NCBI RefSeq assembly: GCF_000230735.2
Contig: NC_019963.1
Coordinates: forward strand, 186,001 to 250,000
Source: Natrinema pellirubrum DSM 15624
GTDB lineage: Archaea; Halobacteriota; Halobacteria; Halobacteriales; Natrialbaceae
Direction of reading: 5' to 3'
Length of the DNA: 64,000 nucleotides
Of the stretch, positions 45,073-54,508 are shown piece after piece. A model generated the notes under the pieces. That model worked only from the letters and a program-made list of their open reading frames with translations, was not told the origin of the DNA and did not search any database. Both the position numbers and the translations under genes were made by a program. Numbering within the stretch: position 1 is the stretch's first letter; every line of letters starts with the position of its first letter.

Positions 45073-45188
45073 AGGTCACGAATGAACCCCTCGTGGATGA
45101 AATTATGGATAGCCAATCGATGGTGTAGAGATGATGTAATCTACTTTTGAGCGACAGTGATTTCCAGAACCACAGTCATGATTACCGT

Positions 45189-45827
45189 ATGGCTGATACC
45201 TATCGGACTGTCGGCGGCCGTGGTCAGACACGGTTCACAGTCCAGGGATCGGAGTTTATCGGCCATGTCGCCCCGGCGGAGTCGGTTGACGCCGCGGAGT
45301 CGTTCATCGAGGAGATCCAGGAGGAGTACGACGACGCGACACACAACGTCCCGGCCTACCGCGTGCCTGCGGAACCGACAGCCGGAGGGTCCACAGATGA
45401 GGGATTCCTCCGGGAGTACGCGAGCGACGCTGACGAACCCTCGGGATCGGCCGGGAAACCCGCTCTAAACGTCCTTCAAGGCCAGGAGTTGCGAAACGTG
45501 GTCGTGGTCATCACCCGCTACTACGGCGGGACGAACCTGGGTATTGGCGGACTGGCTCGGGCCTACGCCCGGGCGACGACCGATGCCATCACGGACGCTG
45601 GAGTGATTGAGGAGCGTCCCCACGAACGGTTCGCCATCGCCGTCGCATACGATGACTCTGGGACGGTTCGTTCGATCTTGGAGAGTGCTGACGTCGAGTT
45701 CGATGCCGACTACGAGGCGGACGTTCGGTTCACGGTTCGGGTTCCTCTCGAGACGGCAGCGGACCTCCGCGATAGGCTCCGTAGCGCAACCAGCAATCGA
45801 GTCCAATTCCCTGATCAGGGGCGTTAG
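45189..45827 (+). CDS. IMPACT/YigZ family protein
   Basis: A 212-residue protein. The N-terminal domain carries the family signature SDADEPSGSAGKPALNVLQG and RNVVVVITRYYGGTNLGIGG, which identifies the IMPACT/YigZ (UPF0029) fold linked to translation control in eukaryotes. The C-terminal part is a ferredoxin-like domain (DSGTVRSILESADVEFDADY). The ATG at 45189 is chosen because it starts the conserved domain. The cellular role in archaea is not known. Confidence 0.9.
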   Translation: MADTYRTVGGRGQTRFTVQGSEFIGHVAPAESVDAAESFIEEIQEEYDDATHNVPAYRVPAEPTAGGSTDEGFLREYASDADEPSGSAGKPALNVLQGQELRNVVVVITRYYGGTNLGIGGLARAYARATTDAITDAGVIEERPHERFAIAVAYDDSGTVRSILESADVEFDADYEADVRFTVRVPLETAADLRDRLRSATSNRVQFPDQGR

Positions 45828-45898
45828 GGGACTGACACCACTGAATACTGGCACAGGAAGATAGGCACCTTTTAGCCGATACGTAAAAACTCTGTACT

Positions 45899-48157
45899 AT
45901 GGGATTAGACGAGGACTCTCTGGAGTACCATCGAACGCCGCCAGCCGGGAAGATCGAGATCTCGACGACGAAACCAACGAATACACAACGGGATCTGAGC
46001 CTAGCATACTCGCCAGGTGTCGCTGCCCCGTGCCGCGCCATCCGTGACACCCCGGCAGATGCGTTCACCTATACGGCGAAGGGCAATCTCGTGGGCGTCG
46101 TTTCGGATGGCAGTGCGGTCCTCGGATTAGGCGATATCGGTGCACAAGCCTCGAAACCCGTCATGGAGGGGAAGGGCGTCCTGTTCAAGCGCTTCGCAGA
46201 CATCGACGTCTTCGACATCGAACTCGATGAAGCTGACACAGACGCGATGAGCCGTGCGATTGCCTCGATGGAACCGACCTTTGGGGGAATCAACCTCGAA
46301 GACATCAAGGCCCCCAAGTGTTTCAAACTCGAAGAGCGACTCCGCGAGGAGCTAGATATCCCTGTCTTCCACGATGACCAGCACGGGACGGCGATCATCA
46401 GTGGTGCGGCACTGCTCAACGCCGCCGCTATCGCGGAGAAACGCCTCGAAGATCTCGAGATAGTCTTCTCTGGGGCGGGTGCTGCTGCCATCGCAACAGC
46501 TCGCTTTTACGTCTCACTCGGTGTCTCTCGGGACAATATCACGATGTGTGATTCATCGGGGATCATTACGGAGCATCGCGTCGAGACGGATGGCGTCAAC
46601 GAATATAAACGCGAGTTCACGCGCGACGTCTCCGACGGCGACCTCAGCGATGCGATGATCGGCGCGGACGTGTTCGTCGGGCTGTCGGTGGGCGGTATCG
46701 TCGATCAAGCGATGGTTCGATCGATGGCGGACGACCCCATCATCTTCGCGCTGGCAAACCCGGATCCTGAGATCGACTACGAGACGGCTAAGGAGGCTCG
46801 CGATGACACCGTGATCATGGCTACGGGCCGATCGGACTACCCGAATATGGTGAACAACGTGCTCGGGTTCCCCTTCATCTTCCGGGGGGCACTCGACGTG
46901 CGGGCTACCGAAATCAATGAAGAGATGAAGGTCGCCGCCGCTCGGGCCCTCGCAGACCTCGCCCGCCAGGACGTCCCGGATGCCGTTGTCAAAGCCTACG
47001 GCGATCAACCGTTGCAGTTCGGGTCCGAGTACATCCTCCCCAAGCCGTTAGACCCACGGGTTCTGTTCGAGCTTGCGCCCGCCGTTGCGCGAGCAGCGAT
47101 GGAAAGCGGGGCCGCCCGCCGCGAACTCGACCTCGAGGCGTACGTCGAAGAACTGGAGGCCCGACTCGGGAAGTCCCGGGAGATGATGCGGATCGTATTA
47201 AATAAGGCGAAAACTGCTCCGAAGCGGGTCGTCTTGGCCGAGGGTGATAACGAGAAGATGATCCGGGCGGCCGCCCAGCTCGTCGAACAGGGTATCGCCG
47301 AGCCCGTGCTCGTCGGCGACCGCAATCGCATCGAAACGATTATCGAGACGCTGGCGCTCGACGTCGACCCCGAAATCGTCGATCCTACAGAGACCAATCT
47401 TGACCCGTACGCTGAGCGACTCTACGAACTCCGGCAGCGTAAGGGCATTACGCGCCGCGAAGCACACACACTCGTCCAGGATAGCAACTACCTGAGTTCG
47501 GTCATGGTCGAGATGGGTGATGCCGACGCAATGCTCACCGGGCTCATGCATCACTATCCGTCGGCACTGCGCCCACCGCTCCAGGTCATCGGTACCGCCG
47601 CTGACACCGAGTACGCGGCTGGCGTCTACATGCTCACGTTCAAGAATCGGGTCGTCTTCTGTGCCGATGCGACCGTCAACCAACAGCCCGACGAGGCAGT
47701 GCTCGCGGAAGTGACCAAACACACGGCGGAGTTAGCCCGGCGGTTCAATATCGAGCCGCGGGCCGCCCTGCTGTCGTACTCGAATTTCGGCTCGGTCGAC
47801 AACGAGGGGACGCGCAAGCCTCGCCGTGCGGCTGCCAGCCTGCGCGAGGACCCCGATGTCGATTTCCCTGTCGACGGCGAAATGCAGGCGGACACTGCCG
47901 TCGTTGAGGATATCCTCCAGGGGACCTACGAGTTCGCCGACCTCGATGACCCGGCGAACATCCTGGTGTTCCCGAACTTGGAAGCGGGCAATATCGGATA
48001 CAAACTGCTCCAGCGGCTCGGCGGAGCCGAGGCGATCGGTCCGATGCTCGTCGGGATGGACAAGCCAGTCCACGTCTTGCAGCGTGGCGACGAAGTCAAC
48101 GACATCGTAAATCTGGCGAGTGTCGCGGTCGTCGACGCACAGCAGAGAATTATGTGA
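45899..48157 (+). CDS. maeB: NADP-malic enzyme with phosphotransacetylase-like C-terminal domain
   Basis: A 752-residue two-domain enzyme. Residues 1-420 are the malic enzyme, decarboxylating malate to pyruvate: SLAYSPGVAAPCRAI, the metal/substrate segment IPVFHDDQHGTAIISGAALL, and a dinucleotide site VFSGAGAAAIATARFY. Residues about 430-752 resemble phosphate acetyltransferase (VVLAEGDNEKMIRAAAQLVE; YSNFGSVDNEGTRKPR; LVFPNLEAGNIGYKLLQRL). In bacterial MaeB this domain is regulatory, sensing acetyl-CoA, rather than catalytic. A TTTTAG element 25-30 bases upstream suits a leaderless transcript. A 14-base T-run follows the gene. Confidence 0.95.
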   Translation: MGLDEDSLEYHRTPPAGKIEISTTKPTNTQRDLSLAYSPGVAAPCRAIRDTPADAFTYTAKGNLVGVVSDGSAVLGLGDIGAQASKPVMEGKGVLFKRFADIDVFDIELDEADTDAMSRAIASMEPTFGGINLEDIKAPKCFKLEERLREELDIPVFHDDQHGTAIISGAALLNAAAIAEKRLEDLEIVFSGAGAAAIATARFYVSLGVSRDNITMCDSSGIITEHRVETDGVNEYKREFTRDVSDGDLSDAMIGADVFVGLSVGGIVDQAMVRSMADDPIIFALANPDPEIDYETAKEARDDTVIMATGRSDYPNMVNNVLGFPFIFRGALDVRATEINEEMKVAAARALADLARQDVPDAVVKAYGDQPLQFGSEYILPKPLDPRVLFELAPAVARAAMESGAARRELDLEAYVEELEARLGKSREMMRIVLNKAKTAPKRVVLAEGDNEKMIRAAAQLVEQGIAEPVLVGDRNRIETIIETLALDVDPEIVDPTETNLDPYAERLYELRQRKGITRREAHTLVQDSNYLSSVMVEMGDADAMLTGLMHHYPSALRPPLQVIGTAADTEYAAGVYMLTFKNRVVFCADATVNQQPDEAVLAEVTKHTAELARRFNIEPRAALLSYSNFGSVDNEGTRKPRRAAASLREDPDVDFPVDGEMQADTAVVEDILQGTYEFADLDDPANILVFPNLEAGNIGYKLLQRLGGAEAIGPMLVGMDKPVHVLQRGDEVNDIVNLASVAVVDAQQRIM

Positions 48158-48257
48158 GCACATACCAGGTATCTGAGCGATGGATGACACGAGCGCAGGG
48201 AAGAGTTGCACATGAACTGCCCGCTCCACTGGCTCCCCACGCATTAATGTAGCGGAG

Positions 48258-48271
48258 TTTTTTTTTTTTTT
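48258..48271 (+). terminator. Poly-T terminator after the malic enzyme gene
   Basis: Fourteen consecutive T residues, the longest such run in the window, about 100 bases past the malic enzyme stop codon. Archaeal transcription stops at T-rich tracts without a hairpin. The tract ends just upstream of the promoter of the next small gene. Confidence 0.6.
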
Positions 48272-48296
48272 AATATCTCCCACGAACATGTGGGGT

Positions 48297-48476
48297 ATGT
48301 CCAAACCACCAACGGGACAATCAGCCCGGTGTCCCGAGTTTAATGCGGAAGCTATGGCGATAATCCCACAGAATAGCTTCCTGATCAAGTCAGAGGAGAA
48401 CGCCGATGGAAAGGCATGGGTTAATTGTCGCGAATGTGGCGAACGATTCCTCGCTTTCTTTCAATTCAAGGAGTGA
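48297..48476 (+). CDS. Small zinc-finger-like protein with a lost cysteine
   Basis: A 59-residue protein. The layout is a C-x-x-C knuckle, a spacer, and a second knuckle CRECGERF, which I recall from a very common haloarchaeal zinc-binding family (DUF7837-like, normally CPECNAEAMA). Here the first knuckle reads CPEFNAEAMA, so the second cysteine is Phe. The remainder (IPQNSFLIKSEENADGKAWV) is standard. The ATG at 48297 follows a TTTTAATATC promoter-like stretch about 25 bases upstream. Zinc binding is doubtful. Confidence 0.65.
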   Translation: MSKPPTGQSARCPEFNAEAMAIIPQNSFLIKSEENADGKAWVNCRECGERFLAFFQFKE

Positions 48477-48598
48477 GACTTGTTCTTGTTATTTGTTCGT
48501 TACTGGTATTTCATGATAGTGATGATTGGAAGCTACTCGCTAGCTGCGTCGAGAACTCCGGCTTGCGAACAGGCCGGGCAATTCTAGCTTCGATCCTG

Positions 48599-50338
48599 TT
48601 AGTTCTCGCGCTTGAGGCTGGGATTCGTGACGGCGCCGTTTGCCGCCGACCCGAACGCGAATCCGTACTTTGCCAAAACACCAGATGGATAGGGGGGATC
48701 AGGTTGCTCCCAGTCGTCGAGTCGGCCCTCTAGCTCGGAGTCCGAGAGATCCACGTCGATCGATCGGTTCGGGATATCGATGGTGACGTGGTCGCCGTCT
48801 TCGAGGGCGGCTATCGGACCACCAACGTAGGCTTCGGGGGCAACGTGACCGATCATCGGTCCCCTCGTTGCACCGGAGAACCGGCCGTCCGTTAGCATCG
48901 CGACGTCGTCTTCGTGGCCGGCACCGACCACGGCGGCGGTGACGCCGAGCATCTCCCGCATCCCCGGGCCGCCCTGGGGCCCCTCGTTGCGGATGACGAT
49001 GACGTCACCCGATTCGATGTGGCCGTCTTGGACGTACTGCATGGCAGCTTCCTCGGTTTCGAAGACCCGTGCTGGCCCCTCGTGATGGAAATTGTCGTCT
49101 GCGGTCACCTTGAGGGCTGCACCGTCGGGCGCGATGTTCCCCGTCAAGATCTTGATCGCACCCTCGTCATGAATCGGCTCCTCGACCGAGTACAGGAAAT
49201 CAACATCGATCTCCTCGTCTGGTGGCAGATCGAGTTCATCGAGTTCTGCTTCGATCGTCCGGCCCGTCACTGTCAGTGCGTCGCCGTGGATCAACCCGGC
49301 GTTCAGTAGTCGGCGGAGGACGACGGGGACGCCACCGATTTCGTGGAGGTCGTTCATGACGCGTTCCCCGCCGGGCTGGAGATTTACGATCTTGGGTGTG
49401 CGCCGAGAGATACGGTCGAACTCCTCGATCTCGAGGTCGATCCCGGCTTCGGCGGACAGCGCGAGCAGGTGTAAGATACCGTTGGTCGACCCCCCGATCG
49501 CGACCTGCAGCGCGATCGCGTTCTCGAAGCTCTCCTTCGAGAGGATGTCGGATGGCTTTCGGTCGTGTTCAACGCAGTCGAGCACGAGTTCACCGGCTCG
49601 CCTCCCGACAGTATACCGTTCCTCACTCTCAGCGGGCGCGCTGGCAGATCCGAGCGGGGCAAGCCCGAGCGCCTCGCTCAGCGACGCCATCGTGTTTGCG
49701 GTGAACATCCCACCACAGGAGCCGGCACCGGGACAGGCGTGGCGCTCGAGGTCGTCGAGGTCGTCCTCGGACATCTCTCCTGAGGCGACCGCCCCGACAC
49801 CCTCGAAGACGTTCTGGATCGTTACCTCGCGGCCGTCGTGTTCGCCAGGCATAATCGATCCGCCATAGAGGAACACGGACGGTAAGTCGGTTCGGATCGC
49901 CGCCATCATCATTCCAGGGAGGTTTTTGTCACACCCAGCGACGGTAACGAGTGCGTCCATGCGTTCGCCGAAGGCGACGAGTTCGACCGAATCGGCGATC
50001 ACCTCCCGTGAGATGAGCGAGGCTTTCATGCCTTCGGTCCCCATCGAGATCGCGTCGGAGATTGTGATCGTCCCGAATTCGATCGGCATTCCACCAGCTT
50101 GGTCGATGCCGTCGATCGCGCTGTCGGCCACGTCGTCAAGGTGGACGTTACACGGTGTGATATCTCCTGCAGGATTCGGGATGCCGACCATCGGCGAGGT
50201 TAGATCCTCGTCGTCGTATCCCATCGCCCGAAACATAGCACGGTGCGGGGCACGTTCGACGCCATCAGTCACCTCGCCGCTGCGCAGGTCTGCTGATTTC
50301 TGTCGATCCGACTGTTCGGACGCTAGCTGTCGGCTCAT
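48599..50338 (-). CDS. ilvD: Dihydroxy-acid dehydratase
   Basis: A 579-residue iron-sulphur enzyme that makes 2-keto acids for valine, leucine and isoleucine. The cluster cysteines appear in [28 protein letters not shown] and [16 protein letters not shown]. The conserved end [19 protein letters not shown] follows. The start ([20 protein letters not shown]) gives the standard length. A CTATTAAG element about 30 bases upstream can serve as TATA box. No other branched-chain gene is adjacent. Related dehydratases act on sugar acids, but the motifs and length favour IlvD. Confidence 0.9.
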   Translation of the reverse strand: MSRQLASEQSDRQKSADLRSGEVTDGVERAPHRAMFRAMGYDDEDLTSPMVGIPNPAGDITPCNVHLDDVADSAIDGIDQAGGMPIEFGTITISDAISMGTEGMKASLISREVIADSVELVAFGERMDALVTVAGCDKNLPGMMMAAIRTDLPSVFLYGGSIMPGEHDGREVTIQNVFEGVGAVASGEMSEDDLDDLERHACPGAGSCGGMFTANTMASLSEALGLAPLGSASAPAESEERYTVGRRAGELVLDCVEHDRKPSDILSKESFENAIALQVAIGGSTNGILHLLALSAEAGIDLEIEEFDRISRRTPKIVNLQPGGERVMNDLHEIGGVPVVLRRLLNAGLIHGDALTVTGRTIEAELDELDLPPDEEIDVDFLYSVEEPIHDEGAIKILTGNIAPDGAALKVTADDNFHHEGPARVFETEEAAMQYVQDGHIESGDVIVIRNEGPQGGPGMREMLGVTAAVVGAGHEDDVAMLTDGRFSGATRGPMIGHVAPEAYVGGPIAALEDGDHVTIDIPNRSIDVDLSDSELEGRLDDWEQPDPPYPSGVLAKYGFAFGSAANGAVTNPSLKREN

Positions 50339-51352
50339 AAGGGGAGTCTGTATCGGAGGGGCTTAATAGGGTCGTCTAGACGCGACGCCACTCAGATATC
50401 TATATCGAAACTGGCGATTGTTATTTTGGTGGCCAGAATTTGACGCGGAGGGTTTGACAGAGATATTATAGTAAGAAGTTATAATCATTAAAAATATAAA
50501 ATTTATCGATATACTCGGCCCTTCTAGTCAGAATTTATTGTTCAAGCGAGTATCGCTTCCGAAGACACCTTATCTAAGGGCGATCTCGCCGTAGTCTACC
50601 ACTGAATCAGCTATGGGGGGAAAATATCGGAACAATCAACAACGATATATGGCCAGTATTGCTCATTATCAAGCTAATTTACGGTTGTACCAACTGAAAC
50701 AGGACTCAGGCCTGAATAGCTAACAATTATAAATTTTCATTCCGTAATCACATATACCAGTTAAAAGAGAACGACCGATACATCAGTATCAGTAATTGAT
50801 GTAATAATGAGAATTGATAATATAGTCAATTAGGAGCTAGGTGATGAGCTTGAACGCAGGCGAGATTGATCGAGATGCGAACGCATACCCCCGCCTTCCA
50901 GTGAGTGACGAGCGTTCCGACACAACGCGGAGGAGGTCAATACCGGATCGAAGGCGGGAAGATTGACCTCATCCCCTGGGAAATCAGGGCATGGATCGTC
51001 GACGCGAACGAGATATCGTTGACCGGCGTCGGCTTCGACTCACTGCAACAGCGGCACGAAACGGTGGCAAGCTATCGCGACCTCTGTGAGGATGTGGCTC
51101 GCACTCGACAGCAATTCCGTCGGGGAACGACGAACAACGGTTTGACGCCGGCGTCCGCCATCTTGATACAGCGAAGGAATCCCGTCCTTCACGTGAGTGA
51201 CGAGTGTTCCGACTGGTCGGAACCGAGGAACGAACAGGCGGGAGCGAATCGCGTAAACTCCGTGTGGCAATTCACCGACTACACCACCGATGACTCCCTA
51301 GAGTTGTTCCACCATATAAATAACTTTTATACTTTCGTAAATATAAATACAT
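50339..51352. other. AT-rich decayed segment with two imperfect repeats
   Basis: About one kilobase, very AT-rich from 50400 to 50870, without a supported gene. Two similar segments occur at 50891-50921 and 51182-51213; their core, 50901-50921 and 51193-51213, is 21 bases with one mismatch. The second begins CCGTCCTTCACG, which resembles the right end of haloarchaeal IS200/IS605-type (TnpB) elements. A TnpB fragment follows at 51353. I read the stretch as debris of such elements. Confidence 0.5.
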
Positions 51353-51595
51353 ATGGTAACTGTCGAGTTTCGACGTCCTGCCGTCGTGAAACTCGACGTG
51401 GGCGATGATGCTCACCAACTCCTTCAACAGACGATAGACCGCTTCAAACAGGCCGCACAGATGGTTGCAGACGACGGCTGGAACGGCACAGAAGACGGAT
51501 ACATCGTCACGTCAAAAACTGAGCTACACGACCGGACGCGTCACCGACGACTCGCGAGGCGTCTGCCAGTTGATGACCCCAGTAGAGGATCGTAA
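51353..51595 (+). pseudogene. N-terminal fragment of a TnpB (IS200/IS605-type) protein
   Basis: Eighty residues. KLDVGDDAHQLLQQTIDRFK, then AAQMVADDGWNGTEDGYIVT and SKTELHD, match the start of haloarchaeal TnpB proteins (KLDV...LLxETIDxFxxAAxxVxDxxW...TSKxxLHD). After residue about 62 the similarity stops and the frame runs out; the RuvC nuclease and zinc-finger parts are absent. It is a dead end piece. AT-rich DNA with TATA-like words precedes its ATG. Confidence 0.7.
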
Positions 51596-51648
51596 ATCCA
51601 GACCGAAATCTGGTGGGTTCACAAGGATACTGGACTGACTGTCGCTGA

Positions 51649-52839
51649 ATGGTCTCCGAAACACTGGTGACTGGCTTGGTCGGCCTCACGTTCGGCCTGC
51701 TCTTTTTTCGCCAGATTCGGGTGTATCCGCTCACCCGTGCCGTCACGGCGGCAACCGGGGCGGTGGTCGTCGTCGCCCTCGGGGCCACATCACCGGAACA
51801 GGCGCTCGCGAGCATCGATACCGAGACGATCCTGCTTCTGTTCGGGATGCTCGCACACGTCGAAGCGCTCTCTCGAAGCGGCTTCTACCCATGGGCAGCC
51901 ACACTCCTCGTGCGGCGGACTGGGACCGTTCGGCGACTCGTCATCGGCACGCTCTGGGTCGCCGCCGGATTGAGCGCGCTCGCACTCAACGACGCGGTCG
52001 TCCTGTTGATGACGCCCGTATTGATACAGGCGGTCAAGGGAACGGATACGACGCCGACCGGACCGCTGATTGCGGTTATTCTCGGGGCGAACATCGGTAG
52101 CCTCGCGACACCACTCGGTAACCCCCAGAACGCGTACATTCTAAGTCAGAGCGGCCTCTCGACCGTCGCGTTCGTGAAGACGCTGGCTCCGGTCGCGTTC
52201 GTCTCGTTGCTCGTGGCAAGTCTTCTCCTGGCCGTCCAGTACGACGGGACGGCCGTCCGATCGACGGTATCGCTGCCTGACCTCGATCGACAGTGGGCGC
52301 TCTCTAGCGGTGGCTTTCTGCTCGCGACGTTCGTACTGTTGGCTGCGTTCCCGTCGACGAACGCGGGCATCGTTGCAGCCTCGATGGGTGTGCTCCATCT
52401 CGCGTGGCTGCAGCTGTTCCGAAAAGTGCCCGGAAACGACATTCTCGCGGAGATGGACTGGGGAATTCTCGTCCTCTTCGTGGGACTGTTCGTTCTCGTC
52501 GGGAGTCTCGAAGGCACGACACTGGTGGACCGGCTCCGTGCAGTCGATAGCGGGATCGGGTTCGCTGGCGTGATCTTTCTACTCTCGAACGTCGTGAGCA
52601 ATGTCCCGGCGGTCGTGCTGCTATCGACGACAGTCACCGACCCGCAGTCGTGGTACTTGCTGGCCGCGGTGAGTACACTCGCCGGGAACGCCACGCCCGT
52701 GGCGAGTGCTGCGACGTTGATCGTTCTGGATCAGGCGAGTCGCCGTGGGGTCGACATTTCGGTCGGACAACTTGTTCGAGTCGGCTTCCCGATCGCAGTG
52801 GTGACGACCGCTGTTGCGACGGGACTGCTTTTATTCTGA
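51649..52839 (+). CDS. SLC13/ArsB-type permease
   Basis: A 396-residue membrane protein with about eleven segments. The ion-transporter-superfamily pattern is visible: LSALALNDAVVLLMTPVLIQ, then GANIGSLATPLGNPQNAYIL in the first half, and NVVSNVPAVVLLS, then STLAGNATPVASAATLIVL in the second. These twin hairpins bind anion and cation. Family members carry di- and tricarboxylates, sulphate or arsenite. Given the citric-acid-cycle genes nearby a carboxylate is tempting, but substrate is undetermined. Confidence 0.85.
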   Translation: MVSETLVTGLVGLTFGLLFFRQIRVYPLTRAVTAATGAVVVVALGATSPEQALASIDTETILLLFGMLAHVEALSRSGFYPWAATLLVRRTGTVRRLVIGTLWVAAGLSALALNDAVVLLMTPVLIQAVKGTDTTPTGPLIAVILGANIGSLATPLGNPQNAYILSQSGLSTVAFVKTLAPVAFVSLLVASLLLAVQYDGTAVRSTVSLPDLDRQWALSSGGFLLATFVLLAAFPSTNAGIVAASMGVLHLAWLQLFRKVPGNDILAEMDWGILVLFVGLFVLVGSLEGTTLVDRLRAVDSGIGFAGVIFLLSNVVSNVPAVVLLSTTVTDPQSWYLLAAVSTLAGNATPVASAATLIVLDQASRRGVDISVGQLVRVGFPIAVVTTAVATGLLLF

Positions 52840-52986
52840 GCGGTGAAGAGGGGACACCGGACGGAGACGAGATGTTCGTTCGGAGCTTTATTACTAGCAA
52901 GTAGTATCGGATAGAAGGCACACATCAAAACCATCCTCCGAGGTTGTGCGGTCTCAACTGAGTTCACCGTATAGAGGCGGAATCAG

Positions 52987-53051
52987 ACTATTCTGAGGTT
53001 GCTGTTGGGGTATTGTAGAATAGCTTTCTATTTTGGAATAGTACACTATTC
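52987..53051. repeat. ACTATTC/GAATAGT repeats downstream of the parA operon
   Basis: ACTATTC occurs at 52987-52993. AATAG/CTATT arms face each other at 53019-53023 and 53028-53032. GAATAGT at 53036-53042 and ACTATTC at 53045-53051 form a dyad with a two-base centre, overlapping the stop codon of the ParA partner gene. The same word is found upstream of parA. The array could be a centromere-like partition site or terminator-linked operator. Confidence 0.5.
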
Positions 53052-53447
53052 AGTCGATTCTGAAGAAGCAGATTCGCGAGCTTGTTCGAATCGTTCGGCC
53101 ACTTCGTCTACGAGATCTTCCTCCACGACGGTTCGGAGAAGAGCATCAGTCATCTCCCGAACGACGATGTTCTGGTAGCCCTGCTGGTTGAGATCGCGTT
53201 CCAGTTCGTACTTCAACCAAGAATCGAAGTCCTCGATCGTAACCTCCCGGGCGTAGAAAGGCCGCTGTTTGGCGGCCTCATAGCTGAACGCTGAATCGGT
53301 CATCGGGTTTCGTCGTTCGACGGGTTCCTGAGAGGGCGTCTGATCGTCGCCTTCCGATTCAGACGCGTCATCCGTATCTTGGGGTTCGTCGTCCGGTTCA
53401 TCTTCGAGTGTCTCCCCGAGGTCGGCAAACGGATCGTCGTCAGACAT
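53046..53447 (-). CDS. Small ParA partner protein, probable partition adaptor
   Basis: A 133-residue protein. The first third is an acidic disordered region (DDEPQDTDDASESEGDDQTP), the rest a helical domain (EVTIEDFDSWLKYELERDLN; NIVVREMTDALLRTVVEEDL). It is encoded directly after parA with an eight-base overlap and a GAGGTGG signal. In plasmid partition operons this position is taken by the DNA-binding ParB or a small adaptor. No helix-turn-helix typical of large ParB is seen; the helical part could instead be RHH- or coiled-coil-like. The call rests on context. Confidence 0.6.
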   Translation of the reverse strand: MSDDDPFADLGETLEDEPDDEPQDTDDASESEGDDQTPSQEPVERRNPMTDSAFSYEAAKQRPFYAREVTIEDFDSWLKYELERDLNQQGYQNIVVREMTDALLRTVVEEDLVDEVAERFEQARESASSESTE

Positions 53448-54387
53448 GGCGGACCACCTCACCTGCCTCGACGATGTGCGCCAACTCGTCGAAACACTGC
53501 AACTGGTCACAGTCAGGGTCGTAGTCCAGCAGGGGTTTGCGCTCGCCATAGGCCTTCGTGATGCTTGTTCGGTCTCGGATGCCCGGTGAGGGTTTGAGAT
53601 CGCCGGCGTCGACAGCCTCCCAGTCCGTGATTCTCGCGAAATTCGGGATGCGGTCCTGAAGGTTATCGTGCGAGTTGAGACGTTCGAGGAGCTGTCGATC
53701 TTGAGTCTGCTGGTCGATACGGCCGCTCAACATGTTCGGAACCAGCGACAGGACGTCGACGTCCATATGCTGCCGAAGCGGGGAGATCTGTCGCTCGATG
53801 GTTCGCTCCAAGCCGGCCATTGCCTCGTTTCCCGGGGCGAGCGGAAGTACCAAGTTTGCCGTCGCGACCAGCGCGTTGTCCGTGAGTCGGGATCGGTACG
53901 CCGGCGAATCCGTGACGATGTAATCGTACGTTCCCCCGAGGAGTGGGTCTACCACTTCCCGTTTGAGCAGCGCAGAGGGTTGAAACACGTCGCCCACGAC
54001 GATCTCCCGCTCGACCTGTTCTAAATCCTCGCTGGACGGGAGAATATCGAACTCGTAGCTGGTATCATAGACAACAGAAGTCGGGTCAGCATCGTCGAAG
54101 AAGACGTCACCGATGGTTTCCTCGGTGTTGTGATACTGGTCGTCAAAGCCTAAACCGACGGATGCGTGGCCGTTCGGATCAAGATCGATGAGGAGTACAT
54201 CGTGGTCCTGTGCGGCCAGCTGTCGAGCGAGGTTGACAGCGATCGTCGATTTGCCGACACCCCCCTTCAGCATACAAACCGACACAGCCCGAGAGTTCCC
54301 ATCGGTCTGTACCGAACCATATGGGCTATTCGGGCTATTCGTTCTATCTATGCTATTCTTGCTATCTGAGCCACTCATACTATTCAT
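53440..54387 (-). CDS. parA: ParA/SopA-type partition ATPase
   Basis: A 315-residue Walker-type ATPase. The deviant Walker A is CMLKGGVGKSTIAVNLARQL; the Walker A' is LLIDLDPNGHASVGLG; Walker B is YIVTDSPAYRSR. It segregates low-copy plasmids by surfing on the nucleoid. The first 35 residues are Ser/Asn-rich (SDSKNSIDRTNSPNSPYGS) and encoded by 9-base-spaced copies of CTATTC/GAATAG. The start at 54387 has a GAGGGGTTGAT signal; a second ATG is three codons on. It is co-transcribed with the small partner gene. Confidence 0.9.
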   Translation of the reverse strand: MNSMSGSDSKNSIDRTNSPNSPYGSVQTDGNSRAVSVCMLKGGVGKSTIAVNLARQLAAQDHDVLLIDLDPNGHASVGLGFDDQYHNTEETIGDVFFDDADPTSVVYDTSYEFDILPSSEDLEQVEREIVVGDVFQPSALLKREVVDPLLGGTYDYIVTDSPAYRSRLTDNALVATANLVLPLAPGNEAMAGLERTIERQISPLRQHMDVDVLSLVPNMLSGRIDQQTQDRQLLERLNSHDNLQDRIPNFARITDWEAVDAGDLKPSPGIRDRTSITKAYGERKPLLDYDPDCDQLQCFDELAHIVEAGEVVRHV

Positions 54388-54465
54388 CAGTATCAACCCC
54401 TCTCGACTTAACTTTGTGGTGAATAGTACGAGTAGTATTCTATTCAAAAAATTTGAACTATTTCA
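54325..54465. repeat. CTATTC/GAATAG repeats across the parA start and promoter
   Basis: Within the 5' end of parA the words GCTATTC, GCTATTC, GCTATTC, GCTATC and ACTATTC start at 54325, 54334, 54352, 54361 and 54379, intervals of 9 or 18 bases. Upstream, GAATAGTA is at 54421-54428 with TATTCTATTC at 54436-54445 as a partial opposite arm, and GAACTATTTC at 54455-54464. Related words flank the downstream end of the operon (52987-53051). This suggests binding sites for a partition protein. Confidence 0.55.
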
Positions 54466-54508
54466 AGATAGCATACTACTCTGGAATATCCACAATAGAG
54501 TTAGCGGC

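Noticed and set aside
50905-51408. A 167-residue plus-strand frame across the repeat debris.
   Set aside because: It runs through both repeat copies and an AT-rich promoter-like stretch, has no recognisable fold, and overlaps the TnpB fragment start.
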